From Neopestalotiopsis rosae (taxonomy: Eukaryota > Ascomycota > Sordariomycetes > Amphisphaeriales > Sporocadaceae): 64,000 nt of DNA. Under the pieces are notes generated by a model that saw only the letters and a list, made by a program, of their open reading frames with translations, had not been told where the DNA came from and did not search any database. Shown one piece after another: positions 22,414 to 33,570 of this stretch. The stretch lies in NCBI GenBank assembly GCA_023078685.1, contig JALGAS010000009.1, positions 1,860,001 through 1,924,000 of the forward strand. The letters are read 5' to 3'. Both the position numbers and the translations under genes were made by a program. How positions within the stretch are numbered: the first letter of the stretch is position 1; every line of letters begins with the position of its first letter.

Positions 22414-23550
22414 ATGTTGTCCAAGCCCGACGACGCCATTGCTGATGCGCATCCGCGCGAATCATTTTCGGCACCGCTGGGTAGGACGGCTGCGGACCGC
22501 GGCAGTGCGGCGGATCATAACTCCACAAGGACTCAGGCCCGTCCGCAGCGGTTCCGCCAGCGCTACGAGGGCGCACTAGCCGTTAACCTAGCTACGTTCC
22601 TGCTCCCAGCGCTCTACGGAACGCTTTCCAAGCTCTGGGTGGCTCGCATTGATGCTACGTTGGTAGTGACGACGGACGTTTATACGTATATTGGAACTTT
22701 TGCTGAGGTTCTCAACGAAGGCCTGCCCCGCGCTGCATGGGTCACCATAGCGGACCGGGATGCTCGCACGTTGCGCGAACGGCTTCAACTTACGCATACT
22801 TTGGTCGTGGTGCAGGCGCTCCTCGGGCTCGCTATAAGCGTGGTCTTTGCTGGTGCAGCGGAGGCGTTTGCAGCAAGCTTCGTGCCCGTGGAAGTACGTG
22901 CCTCCAGTCTGATCTATATACGCATTAGGGCTTTCTCAGCCTTTAGCTCGGCCGTCGAGACAGCCGTGGCCGCTGCAGGGCGTGCGCTCGACAAGCCGGA
23001 CGTCCCACTTATCATCAGCGCAGTCAAGTTTCTCGTCAACATCGCCTTAGATCTCCTTCTCCTCTCGCCATTCCATGTTGGCACTACGCAGCCCTCGGTC
23101 AACATGCAGGCTGGTATCCAACTCGCTTGCGGCTTTGCAGCAGCTATTGCTGGCGTATGCCATCTTCTCTGGACGCAGAGCTGGCCTGTAGTACGGCGAG
23201 AGGGCTTCCGCTGCGTCGCCCCAAGCTGGCGGAGCCTCCTTGTCCTCGCCCGCCCAGGCCTCTTAACCCTGGCCGAGTCGCTGGTCCGTAACGCCCTCTA
23301 CCTTTGGCTCGTAAGCAATATTGTGGGTCTGGGCACCATCTATGCTACAGCCTGGGGTGTTTTCAATACAATCCGCTGGGGACTCGTCATGGTGCCAGTG
23401 CAGGCCCTTGAGGCTACGGCGCTGGCCTTCACAGGGCATGCGTGGGGCCAGTGGCGGCAACGGATTGGTGTGCATCAGCGGCGGCCTCAGGTCTCACGCG
23501 CCGATCTTAAGTTTTCGCTTGTCAGATTGCCTTTGTATACCCGCGCTTAA
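22414..23550 (+). CDS. MATE-like multidrug transporter, 3'-truncated
   Basis: The ATG at 22414 ([20 protein letters not shown]) matches the usual start of this fungal family. The frame runs 378 codons with about nine hydrophobic helices ([91 protein letters not shown]). These are polytopic, probably proton- or sodium-coupled exporters. After [14 protein letters not shown] the sequence stops resembling a transporter and becomes the antisense of an ankyrin-gene 3' end; the last 17 residues are that junction read backwards. About 150 residues and the final helices expected in the family are missing, so a working carrier is doubtful. GC content is higher than in its surroundings. Confidence 0.78.
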   Translation: MLSKPDDAIADAHPRESFSAPLGRTAADRGSAADHNSTRTQARPQRFRQRYEGALAVNLATFLLPALYGTLSKLWVARIDATLVVTTDVYTYIGTFAEVLNEGLPRAAWVTIADRDARTLRERLQLTHTLVVVQALLGLAISVVFAGAAEAFAASFVPVEVRASSLIYIRIRAFSAFSSAVETAVAAAGRALDKPDVPLIISAVKFLVNIALDLLLLSPFHVGTTQPSVNMQAGIQLACGFAAAIAGVCHLLWTQSWPVVRREGFRCVAPSWRSLLVLARPGLLTLAESLVRNALYLWLVSNIVGLGTIYATAWGVFNTIRWGLVMVPVQALEATALAFTGHAWGQWRQRIGVHQRRPQVSRADLKFSLVRLPLYTRA

Positions 23551-23830
23551 TTCTTTTTTACCTTCGTCAACGCTATAAAAAGGAGAAATTGACCGTTGAA
23601 GGTTGGTATCGTTATAATCCTTTTCTACGTCGTTTAGCAGCTGAACGACTGCCCGGTGTCCTGCTGCCGAAGCAGCCTGCAGAGCGTTGCCGTATCGTCC
23701 GCCCTGCGCATTGACGTCGGCCTTTTTGTCGAGCAGCAGCTGCACGATCTCCTGGTGTCCATTATATGAAGCGGCCTGCAGAGCGGTGCCGTACTCTCCG
23801 CCTTCAGCATTGGCGTCGGCCCCCTTATCT
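23494..23830 (-). pseudogene. Ankyrin-repeat 3' fragment of an NLR-like gene
   Basis: The minus strand reads LLDKKADVNAQGGRYGNALQ, AASAAGHRAVVQLLN and a C-terminal tail ([12 protein letters not shown]) that parallels the tail of the NLR-like gene at 25464 (GIQRQSSKPKHVEAG). Roughly one and a half to two ankyrin repeats plus the terminus are present and nothing upstream of them, so it is a duplicated 3' fragment. It overlaps the broken end of the MATE-like gene. Confidence 0.8.
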
Positions 23831-23932
23831 CTGTTGCATCTGAACTTGTGAGGTTAAACAGGTTTCTGAAATTTTCGTTTTCTGATCAACTTCAAGCGGC
23901 TAATCGCTTTGCCCTTCTCTTGAGTCAAAGCC

Positions 23933-23961
23933 GGGCCTCCTGTGCCCGAAACAGGAGGCCC
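23933..23961. other. Perfect 11-bp hairpin
   Basis: GGGCCTCCTGT and ACAGGAGGCCC flank a 7-nt loop (GCCCGAA). It lies between the ankyrin fragment and the C2H2 gene. No T-run follows it and it has no obvious role. Confidence 0.6.
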
Positions 23962-23970
23962 ATATTGCCT

Positions 23971-24591
23971 AGCCCGTGTCGAGCAACAAGCAGCATATCT
24001 GTCTCAGTCAACACGAATCCTGCCTCTATTCGGACGACTTCGGTCCTTTCGCATCATCTTCGGAGAGTCCCGAGTATACATACGGCTGTGGATGTTTGAG
24101 CAACGATGACGCGCGCCAGCCTGATAGTACGCGCCGTAGTTTCCCATCACCCGCCGCCTCCTCGTTTCTCTCTCGGAATGATTGCGTTGATAGCGTCCCT
24201 CAAGAATCTGCGGGTCTCTTCACTGCTCAGCAAGACAACACCACGGGCTACAGCGCCTTCAATAGCATCCCCGTACCGCACTCTCCTGTACTTGATCTCC
24301 TTCACCCGTGGGGAGGAGCCCCAAGCCCATACGACTGTGGCCTCTCTGTTACCAGCTTCTGAGAGCGATTCATCCCCTCTTACCCAATGTGATTTGTGCA
24401 AAGAGACTTTTTCTTGTCTTAGCAACCTTAAACGCCACCTCGCGGCCACACACAAGCATGGACAGGACTACTGGGTATGCACAGTAAAGTCCTGCCGCAA
24501 GTACGGCAAACGGGTTCCTAGGAAGGACAATTTTCGGCGGCACTGCAAGTACAAGCATCCAGGAGTCAGTCTCAAGCAGTTTGGTCTCTGA
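23971..24591 (+). CDS. C2H2 zinc-finger protein
   Basis: The N-terminal exon (to about 24287) is Ser/Pro-rich (SFPSPAASSFLS). It joins in phase across a proposed 76-nt intron (GTACTT donor, GAG acceptor at 24363) to the finger exon (24364-24591). The fingers read CDLCKETFSCLSNLKRHLAA with a following TH, then CTVKSCRKYGKRVPRKDNFR with RHCKYKHP, i.e. two C2H2 fingers, the second with a long inter-cysteine-to-histidine stretch. This is a common architecture of fungal accessory-region zinc-finger proteins, probably DNA-binding. The start is uncertain: there is no ATG in the first exon after a CCTAG acceptor-like site, so an upstream exon is expected. If the intron is wrong, the frame is broken. 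Confidence 0.6.
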
Positions 24592-25463
24592 GGACCTACC
24601 TTCTATCTTCCCTGTGGCTGTATGATATCGTGTGAGATCCTTTAGGACCGAAGTTCTTCATGACGTCTGCGTCTCCCAGGGAGAAGGTGGTCTGTCGGTC
24701 CACATTATCTTGTTATGGTAGCTTCTTTGGTCAATCAACCAGACTTTATGCTTATCGGGTTCTGCAATTTTTTGAGTGGATAGTATGGTGTCTACAGACA
24801 GATGGCAATATACTTGCCTCTAGAGCGAACTTGGCGTGACTCTTTCATGATACTGACTGAGTTCCCGAACTGACCAAGAGCTGCACGAAATTTCGATGAT
24901 CTAGCTGTCCAAGAACTTGACCTTGGACTCAGCTATAGCTGTGCTTCGCGTCCATCTCCGTTGATGTGATGATGACTATGACGATCGGCAAAAGCATGGC
25001 GATAGATCTGGGGCTGATTGTACCCTCCCCCCTCTAGCGTAGTTGGATACATCAATACCCGAGCGTCAGGACATTTCGAATACAAGTCAGAAGTCTCGAG
25101 TTAGCCGCGCGATACATGGCAATTTCGATCTCATATTGCTGCCTGGAAGTGGCGTCTAGCGCTTGCTATTATAACAGGAAAAGGCGTAACAAAGCTTATT
25201 TATTATAAGCATTCCGAAGTCGACCAAATCAGCAGCTTCATGAAGGTTCCAGGATTCCATCTATTCATTATATATCCAAGTGTATCCCTGGACCCTCCCT
25301 GGCAAAGGTATAAGGAATAGAAGAGAAGTCTGACAGACACCGAGGTTGCGGTCACATTAAGTTCCCATTGACTCTCATAAATACTTAATCAGGCAGACTA
25401 TTCTATACTCATCTGTCGGACCAAAACAGATCATCATATACATGGCTTCTTCGTGATTGACAC
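24592..25463. other. Intergenic, no gene seen
   Basis: About 870 bp without a supported frame or repeat, between the C2H2 gene and the 3' end of the NLR-like gene. Confidence 0.45.
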
Positions 25464-28078
25464 CTAGCCAGCCTCAACGTGTTTTGGCTTGCTAGATTGC
25501 CTTTGTATTCCCACGTTTGACTTTTTTGGATCGCCGTCAGCGGCAAAGAAAGGAGGCATTAACCGTTTCAGGTTGATATCGTTATTGGCTTCTTTAGCGA
25601 CATTGAGTAGCTGCACGATCTCCCGGTGCCCTCCCTTTGAAGCGGGCTGGAGAGCGTTGCCGTAGAATCCGCCCTGCGCATTAACGTCGGCCTTGTTATC
25701 GAGCAGCAGCTGTACGATACCCTGGTGTCCTCCCTCTGAAGCAGCCTGTAGAGCGTTCCCGAAGTCGCCGCCCTGAGCATTGACGTCGGCTCCGTTGTCG
25801 ATTAGCAGCTTCACGATTTCCTGGTGTCCTCTATATGAAGCGGCCTGGAGAGCGTTGCCGTATTCTCCGCCCTGCGCATTGACGTCGGCCTTGTTGTCGA
25901 GCAGCAGCCGCTGCACGCAATATAATAAACCTTGAAGCGATGCATAGTATATCGCTGGTGCTGTGTCCTTTATATTGGGTTCTTTATCCCAGGGACGGTC
26001 TGGGTTGTAAATGTTGCACGAGATTCGGAGCAAGTTACGGCTTATTAAAAGCTCTTGCGCAAGCTTAAGCACAGACTCATTAGAACGCTCACCAATAACA
26101 GCATGGCTGGCCCAGTATTGTGCCGAGTATTTTGAAAACGGGAATTCGTCCCTAATCCAGGCGATACTCTCGGTCTGTTGAAGTTCGAAAAGGTACGTCA
26201 GGCAGACTTCCGCAATCAAGCTCCGGGCGGCCGTCACCTGCAAATGCCGAGCGGTATTACTTGCTAAACGGTCCGAAATGAGATAGTCCTTAACTGAGAA
26301 GTGTGACAGTTGGATCTCTTCGATTATCAACTCCTTATTTCTTATATCCGCCCTACGGACGAGAACAACAAGACTGGAGCAATATCCGACAATGTCACTT
26401 GCATTTGGCATCCTATTGAGAGGATTAAAGCGAGGGCCACTCGCAATATCCGCTCCTACGTCGACTGCGATTGCATCCACGGCCTCAGCGAGTCGTAGTG
26501 GTCGTTCTGAGTACGTCAAAAATTGCAAGATACGGATGGTATGATCGACATATTCTGGGGGAATATTTGTCAAGATCCGGGCATAAGTTTCATCCAAAGT
26601 TCTCGGGAGCGATGCCAGCGCCTTTCGCAATGCTACCGGGTCACGGCACTGTCGTAAAGCTGTGAGTTGGCACCAAACCCAACGGAACCTGGAGGTCAGT
26701 ATAGCTTCGGATGTATGTGCTCGAAGGGCTCTTACATTCCATTGGCTTTGCTCACGAGACTGGTCTCCATCTCGTCTTGGATATCTGGTCTTGTGTTCCA
26801 TATCTCGAAACTCTCATCCTCTCTTATCTGCGCATGAACATAACTGTGTATATCCGCCTCTATCAAGTCGTCCTGGATAGGGATCCTCTCGTCCTCACAA
26901 CTAAACCTCTCAATAGCAGATCTGATATCTCTCTCTGGTCGGCTTGTAACCAGTAGATGAATGTTCTGCTCACTGGTATGGACATCTTTCAGCCAGGAAA
27001 GCAGCTCACTTCGCACATTGCATTCATCAAGAGCGTCGAGGACAGCCCATACCTCTCCAGATTCTTCGACCATTTTTGCGAAAGTTTCTTGCAACCGTTC
27101 AGTGCGAGGTTGGTCTCGACCACTGTTGCAAGAAGCATATAGTGCACTCAGGTATTTTCGGGCACTTTCGTTTTTGTGGTAAAGCTGTAATACAAGCGAG
27201 CGGATAGTGTTTTCGAACTGCTGTTTCTGAGTATCGGTAAAGTCGAAATAGAAATACAGAAGGGTTGCATAGTGATCGGGGCCAGCTTGGAGATCCTCAA
27301 TCGCGGTAGATGTGAGTATCGTTTTGCCGCAGCCGGGAATGCCATATAGCCAGAGAAAGGAGTTCGACTGGATCTTCCAGCGTTGGTAGGCTTCGCCTTG
27401 GATGAGACGCTGGCCAGAACCCGGATGACGGGTCTGGAGAGCCTTGTTGAGATTACTGGATACGTCGGGCGCCTTGAGCCACCTTGTGATATGATCGTGC
27501 TGTTGTTCAACATGCAACATTTCCACCCCTGATTGCACGTTTCTGAGATTGGAGGATACGGAAACCAGATTGTCATTCACTAGCTGACTATTAGCGACTA
27601 TACGGCAGCATGTGTAAGTATAATGGCAATTACGCACTATTCGAAAGCAATTCGACCAATTTCCTCTCAGCCTCCACCTAGTTCGGCGCTACTTTGTAGA
27701 GCAAATCCTTCGCGTAGGCGGCTGCTGCCATGGCTGCATAACCTTGCCAGATCTTGTTCTTATGCGTATCCGAGTAATCGCAAATACCACGGATGACAAG
27801 ACTGGGAAATGATTCATCAGTCCAGCAGCTTCCATCTCAAAGCAGAGAACGTCTTTCTCCTGCGCTAGCTTGTCTCGTATAACCGCATCCTTCATCAACT
27901 GGTTCGCAGAAGCAATCAGACCACAGTGGATCATGGGGTCATCATCAAGCTCATCTCGTGCCTGGCACTCCACCAGCAAAGAGGCATCGTTGCCACAAGA
28001 TATCAGGCATTCTGCTTCAGCTTCCGGTAGATGGATAGCGTCGGCACGGTAGAGCCTATTTGTGTTGTACAAGCTCAT
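25464..28078 (-). pseudogene. PNP-NACHT-ankyrin NLR-like gene, N-terminally broken
   Basis: Read on the minus strand: an incomplete PNP_UDP phosphorylase-like domain (28078 to 27638; [36 protein letters not shown]), then NACHT (exon 26736-27597; Walker A GIPGCGKT, Walker B VWAVLDALDEC), then the linker and ankyrin exon (25464-26688; FRWVWCQLTALRQC, LPRTLDETYARIL, three to four ADVNAQGG ankyrin units). Introns 27598-27637 and 26689-26735 have good splice signals and preserve phase. The PNP part lacks its usual first 200 or so residues, has a 1-nt frameshift near 27823 and a TAG at 27678-27680, so only the NACHT-ankyrin part is intact. Fungal proteins with this layout are STAND/NLR-like and several control heterokaryon incompatibility. 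The ankyrin units are nearly identical to one another. Confidence 0.85.
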
Positions 28079-28239
28079 ATACGCAGCCCAACCACACCAC
28101 CTTCAGGCATTATTTACCTACGTACTTGATCCCGAACTCGAGTTCAAGATCCGTTCAGATCTCATATCACCCCCAGACTACCTTTCCCAGACGCCAGCCC
28201 ATTCAGGAGCGGCAGCACAGTACCGGATCCAGACTCTGA

Positions 28240-28807
28240 CTACTGAAGGCCGTAGTTGTATGCATTCGGTATATAAATAAAGGGAGAATTTCTATTCAAT
28301 CGATGCCCCCAGTGCTGAATCCAACCATCCTTATATTCGCCCGCCATTTGTAATGTATATTGGAAACACGTTGCCTCCCTGAAGCGGAGACATGAATGAA
28401 CCAGGGACAACGTTATGTCTTGCAGCGTTTGTAGGCAGTCGGGAGTGCCAGGTGGAAGTCGGAAGAGATTGAGGGCCGACTTTGTGATGCAACTTGTATA
28501 TTCGTAACGAGAACACGCCACAATGATGAGCATGCTGCTCAGATAGTGTACAAATATCCTGTCATTGCTGTAAATAGCGCCGATCGCTCCAGCCGCCGCG
28601 CTAGGCAGCTCCTGCATGAGTAACGGGTAGCGATGAACGTCTCTTGAAGCTCGTTCGAGTTCTAGTGGGAGCATGAGCTCTTGAAGGTCCTTCTCAAGTT
28701 CCATATCTTTAAGGAGATGGTTAAGCTGTAATATCTTTTTAGCAACAGACTTGTTGGTGGAAAGCTCTTTGTACCTCGCCTGTGTATTTAGCTTCTAGGC
28801 TAGACAT
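28240..28807 (-). CDS. Hypothetical protein of a local two-copy family
   Basis: Exon 1 (28775-28807) and exon 2 (28240-28725) join in phase across a 49-nt intron (GTACAA donor, GCTAA branch site, ACAG acceptor), giving 172 aa. The N-terminal helix is charged (GELNHLLKDMELEKDLQELM). A hydrophobic stretch lies in the middle (FVHYLSSMLIIVACSRYEY) and a conserved block ends RFREATCFQYTLQM. A decayed copy lies at 30425-30865 on the opposite strand. The family is not recognised. This copy is intact. Confidence 0.6.
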
Positions 28808-29119
28808 GTTTGTATGGATTCATCTAAAGCTTTTTTGGCAGAACGCACGTTGAGCATAGTATTGGAGCATCTCTATTACCATTAGTACATTGGTGCATAT
28901 CGGCCTTATATCTCCATAGGTTGCATAAGAGGATGGTCAGTTGACACTCTAGACTCGATGTTCTGCTCCCCACAGCGTCGTTTGTATGAAGCGTAAAAAT
29001 GGAGCGAGCGTTTCACTTGATGCGCGATCCAAAACGTCGCTGAGTGGATAGTGCGAGATGATCCTGCTTGACTTGTGCAAAGATAACACGATTGTCCCAA
29101 TCACCCGGTAAATTTGTGA

Positions 29120-29335
29120 TCAAAAGCCATATAGCGCGGCGAGGCCCTCAACTGAATCACCTTTCTCGTCCTTGCTTCCTTCTCCCAAGCGAAGAGCCAC
29201 TGGTTTCACTCGTGGTAAGCCCAACACCAGGAAAGGATCATCTATACGTAGGTTAACGGTGTTTTCTTCAAGAGCTTGGGCAGTGTACCTCAAGAGAAAG
29301 AGAAAAACCAACAACGGGCACGGTGATATCATCAT
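29120..29335 (-). CDS. Small secreted protein candidate
   Basis: A 71-aa frame starts with a clear signal-peptide-like segment (MMISPCPLLVFLFLLRYTAQ) followed by a short mature part (LEENTVNLRIDDPFLVLGLP, RVKPVALRLGEGSKDEKGDS). No cysteine lies in the mature part. The frame at 29172-29381 on the other strand is less protein-like. Size and signal peptide would fit an effector-like or cell-surface peptide, but the family is not recognised and a longer spliced form is possible. Confidence 0.45.
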   Translation of the reverse strand: MMISPCPLLVFLFLLRYTAQALEENTVNLRIDDPFLVLGLPRVKPVALRLGEGSKDEKGDSVEGLAALYGF

Positions 29336-29403
29336 TCGTGCTTTAGTGGGTATGGGATGCTTCCTCGTCGGCTGGATTTAGTAGGTGATAGATAGCATTG
29401 CGC

Positions 29404-29724
29404 CTATGGGCGACTAGACGCTGAGTTCTTTTTAGAGGAACCGCTGCTGTGATAGCCGGGACTGCAGTAATACATGGAACGATATGAGCCATCATGGCTA
29501 CAAGATGAATGATTCTGGCAAACATATCCCACTGCAATGGTTCTCTTGGTCACAGAGTGACCAGATCGACCATATGCTATACAGCAGTCCACCGCATGTT
29601 GGTAGTATAAACACTGGCAGCTCGAGTACAGCTCAAATAGTTGGTAGCACATCTTGACTTCTTTGAGGCTCGGCGTGCACCGCCACTGGAAAGTAGTCTT
29701 TCGAGATTGAAGTTTCTTGGGCAA
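29404..29724 (-). CDS. Cys-rich small fungal protein
   Basis: The frame is open for 106 codons. The core MCYQLFELYSSCQCLYYQHA and VDCCIAYGRSGHSVTKRTIA is typical of a small fungal family with a CYxLxExxxxCxCLYYQHAVDxC signature. It is followed by a Ser/Tyr-rich tail. No ATG lies at the far 5' end; the ATG of MCYQ at about 29650 or an upstream exon would start it. There is no signal peptide, so it is probably intracellular and metal- or disulphide-stabilised. Its function is unknown. Confidence 0.5.
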   Translation of the reverse strand: MPKKLQSRKTTFQWRCTPSLKEVKMCYQLFELYSSCQCLYYQHAVDCCIAYGRSGHSVTKRTIAVGYVCQNHSSCSHDGSYRSMYYCSPGYHSSGSSKKNSASSRP

Positions 29725-30424
29725 AATTATTAGTTGCGTTAGTATGCCTAGTATCTTGTTTTCGTTTTCTTATTCTTGTCCTGGGTCCAAGTACATTAGC
29801 CGGTGCACTGCCAATAGAAGAAATGAGTAGAACAGCACATCCGGATATTTTGCCTTCACCTCAGGTCTCCCACGTGTTGTGATTCTGCGGACGGCGCAAA
29901 TTTCAGAACCTAACGTGCCGCTAGGGACCACGGCGGTTGTTTACGCTTATAGTTCGCACCGTGTTACCGACAACCGAAATCTGACAAGTTAGACATGGAT
30001 TGCTGGTCAGAGCCAACGGGAGATATGTTTCTTGCTTTTGGGTTACCATGAGAATAATTTACGTCCTGGTAACTAGCATCTTGTGTGTGTGTGTATATAA
30101 GGCTTGCTCGCACTCGAGCCTTTTCAGTTTCGGATACTTGACTGAGCACATCGAAGGCCTTATAGCAGCCGTTCTTCACAGTGCCAGATAAGGTTGTAGG
30201 TGTTTTGTAGTCTCGGGGTTATTCGCAGGGAAATTAAAGTCGTTTGAATAATTATCCGAATCATATCAATGCAAGGATACGACTGGCCATTTCTCAAGAT
30301 ACACTCAACGTCCATTTCTTTACAGAAACCTCGCTGAAACAGTCGCATGTGCCTGGTCCGGTGGCAAGCCTCGACGCAGGTACGAAGAGTTCCGGTTCAA
30401 AATCTCAATGCTAAAACGGATACA

Positions 30425-30865
30425 GCTCGATCCTCCTTTAAGGATATAGAACTATAGGGCGGCTTGCAGGAGCTGATGTTCCCCACTAGCGCTTAACGAG
30501 CCTCCAAAGATGTCTAGATTACTTGAAGCGATTGTCAGCACACCTGCTGGAATGATTAGGGCCATCAATATCAATGGCAAGCCTTTCGCAAACTACTCCA
30601 GTAGCGTGCTAATACTTGTGGCATGTTCTCACTGGGAACACACGCGCCATTTCTCAGAGTTAGCTCTCAACTTCTTTCTGATTCTCCCTGGCAAACCCGA
30701 AAGTCTCAACGCTGCAAGTCATAACCTTATCACTGTCCACGCGCCCCTTTCATTTAGAGAAGTATTGCGTCTCCAGTATGAATTCCCGATCGATCGAAGG
30801 TGAATACGATGACAATTGGATAAGCGCCGGAGAAATTAGTTGAACAAAAACTCTCATAGTAGTTT
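30425..30865 (+). pseudogene. Decayed copy of the 28240 family
   Basis: The aligned order of blocks follows the 28240 gene: LVACSHWEHTRHFSELALNF matches LIIVACSRYEY and its following residues, then a PGKPES block, then FREVLRLQYEF. Upstream of 30510 the homologous codons contain ATA for ATG and in-frame stops, and the frame shifts again after 30800. Many differences are transitions. Orientation is opposite to the intact copy. Confidence 0.7.
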
Positions 30866-30966
30866 TGAATTGAAACGTCATTCTTGATCTGTTATCTCCA
30901 TGTCTTTAGCATTTGGGCATATGGTCGCCTACTATTGTTTCACAAACCAACTTCCATGATTGTCTC

Positions 30967-30995
30967 TTTTTTTTTTTCTTTTTTTTTTTTTTTTT
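30967..30995. repeat. Poly-T tract
   Basis: An almost pure T run interrupted by one C. It is one of several long homopolymers in the window. Confidence 0.8.
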
Positions 30996-31145
30996 GGATT
31001 GTATAGAGGATACTAAATGCTGTAATCTGTGAGCATACTCTACTTCCGACGCATCAATACTCATATTCCCCTGATCTCGCATGCGTCGAGCGGGACACAA
31101 GATTTCGATCTGACACATGAATGGGTACTTGGTGGTAGGTGCGTC

Positions 31146-31439
31146 CTATGGTACAAGACATTGTTGCGACAGAATGGGATGATGGTGGGGACTCCCGGGG
31201 GTGGGGGATTTTGACCGGAAGCTGGAAGCGCGTTTGCTCACATAATTACTCGACTCGCTATGGAGCCTGGCGGTAAGTGCCGACCTACCATGCCTACACA
31301 AATTGATTAAAGCAACAATTTTCTGCCAATCCATTTTCGAATGACAGAGGTTCTCCTTTGATTGGCACATTGAAGTCAGCAAATTTATGTTAGAGTCAGC
31401 GCCAAATGCGGAGTCGGGTATATGTCGAACAAGTCTCAT
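31146..31439 (-). CDS. Doubtful hypothetical ORF
   Basis: A 97-aa frame starts at an ATG (MRLVRHIPDSAFGADSNINL). There is no motif, no signal peptide and no neighbour evidence. The C-terminal third is Ser/Pro-rich and runs into a GGGGG-rich stretch. Confidence 0.22.
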   Translation of the reverse strand: MRLVRHIPDSAFGADSNINLLTSMCQSKENLCHSKMDWQKIVALINLCRHGRSALTARLHSESSNYVSKRASSFRSKSPTPGSPHHHPILSQQCLVP

Positions 31440-33570
31440 ACAAATGAAACCCCCTTCCTCTCATTGTTTCTCTTCCTTGACTTTGAGCTCGGACTATCCA
31501 TAGCTGGTGCTGAGATGTATGTATTGCCGTCAAGCGGTAGATTATGTGGTCTTATTTAAGCCCTTCAAGGATCTGTTGTCTCCAGTCTCAGGAAAATGAT
31601 GAGGTTTGTATTGAAGTCGTAACGCTGGCGTCCAAACCCGGCGAGAATATCTTCTACACAACTATGCGCGATGCCAGCTTGACTTTGCGCTCGACGTAGA
31701 AAGAGGGTGTTATGTCCCCGTGGACCTGGTTAAGTGAAAAACCTCACTCTATGATGTACTCCTTATTTTGGGTATAATCGTTCCTGGGCTCCAGGTTCAC
31801 CAATTCGCGGAAGTGTGAAAGGCGTCATGTGGCGCTGACAAGAAGTACGTAAGGTAAGTAATAAAATTCTCCCTTCATAATTTTTCATGTAATGGACACG
31901 GTAATGAACTGTAGGGAAATTTAACGAGATAGTTCTGCTTCGTGTGTACCATAAAGCGCTTGTAATAATCAGCATGATCTCGCGATCTTCCATATACTCA
32001 AAACTGTGAAGGATTTTGAGTGCTGCTTTCGACCTCATTTCGATCCATGGATAACTAGACTCAATTTCTTGCGTCTGTGCGGGCGTACTCTTCGACGTCT
32101 GCAATCCGCAAACCCACTCACTCCCTGTAGTGCTTTCTCTCTGCACAGCAGAAAACTAACACGTGGCTAATGTCTATTACCTTCACCACACATATTCACA
32201 GACGGTAAACTATTCTCAGCGCTAGTGCACATTTCAAGGTTTGCAGCGGCTAAGTCAGGTTCACGACTGTGATGTAGTCTGCGGCTGCCTCTTCTGAAAG
32301 GTTTCAATAGCTTGCGTTAGCAATCAGCCAATATGGTAGGTTAGGGTTAACGAGGGGCGCGGCAAACGCATGGAAACCTTATGATTTCTCTGGTTAGCAG
32401 CACAACCCACCTGCAAGTGTGAAATTGAAACAAAACAACCAAAGCTAAAACCCCCCAGGTAAAATCGATCTGAATCAAGCTGCAAGAATAATCCTGCTTC
32501 GGCCAGCCTGTGCGAGGGAAATCCCATAGATGCTGCTTCACGACACATCTAGACTCGAGGTTCAGTCAGCATCCTGGTCTTCCGTTGTATTGTAACTGGC
32601 ACAGTATCCGGTCGCGCAGACAATTACCCCAGGCACCACCAGGAATGGAAAAGCAAGTGTACCAATACGATTCCCCTTTGTGCCAGTCAAAAGTGCAAAG
32701 ACACTGCTGTAGTAACATCCAAAATCATCGATCAGCGAGATAAAATTGAGCATTCGTATCGAGAATTCGGCGCACAATTCATTTTTCGTGCAAATCTAAT
32801 TTACTCATAGTGAGCGTTGGCCGTATTTCATCGGCTGGGGGCTTCGTACCGAAGCAAAGTAGAACAGACGTGGCTTCCCTGATTATGTATGCATCGGCAA
32901 GCGGGAGAGAGTTTTACGACCGTCACTAGTCCTCGAATCATCTTTCTCTACATTACTGTTTCGACCAATCTGTAAGTGCAGTGCCGGTCTACATGGTATT
33001 ACCCACAACCTGCTTTGGCCGCTCCATGAGGCACATATAGTGTCCTTTCTGCATCATTTACTCTCACCACTACTTGAATCCATTCACGAAATACACCATA
33101 GTTAAAGATATTGGGCTCGGAAACATGCATACTTGCACTCTTTCACACCTGAGTTTGTGGTCCCTTCTCGTCTCTCTTATACACATACACCACTTTAGAC
33201 CAACATTCACATTGATATGCTGACAAGAAAAAAGAAAATCGACAGAAGGAACAAAAGAAGACAAAAAGAGTTGTCAGTCACCAACCTACTTCAAGCTATA
33301 CCCCCGTACACATGGTCACTAAGAGATCGAGGGGGGCTTGCTTGAAGGACTATCTGGGTTTGTGTAATCCGCAACCGAACTGATATTGGGTCGTCTAGAG
33401 TGATACACATGGCATTGGATTGGGCCACATTGCTGCTCGTTGCCGCACATCTGACGATGGGACAGACTCTTCTTATTTACAGACACAGCAACTGGTTTCC
33501 ATATGCGACAGCCCAGCTCTTTCAGATTGAGTCTACATGCAAATAATCTCAACAATCTTGTATCGCACCA
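31440..33570. other. Gene-poor stretch
   Basis: Short frames on both strands (31763-32146, 32324-32548, 32562-32777) have no motif. At 32337-32353 there is a single TTAGGGTTA. Otherwise I see nothing until the transcription-factor gene. Confidence 0.4.
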
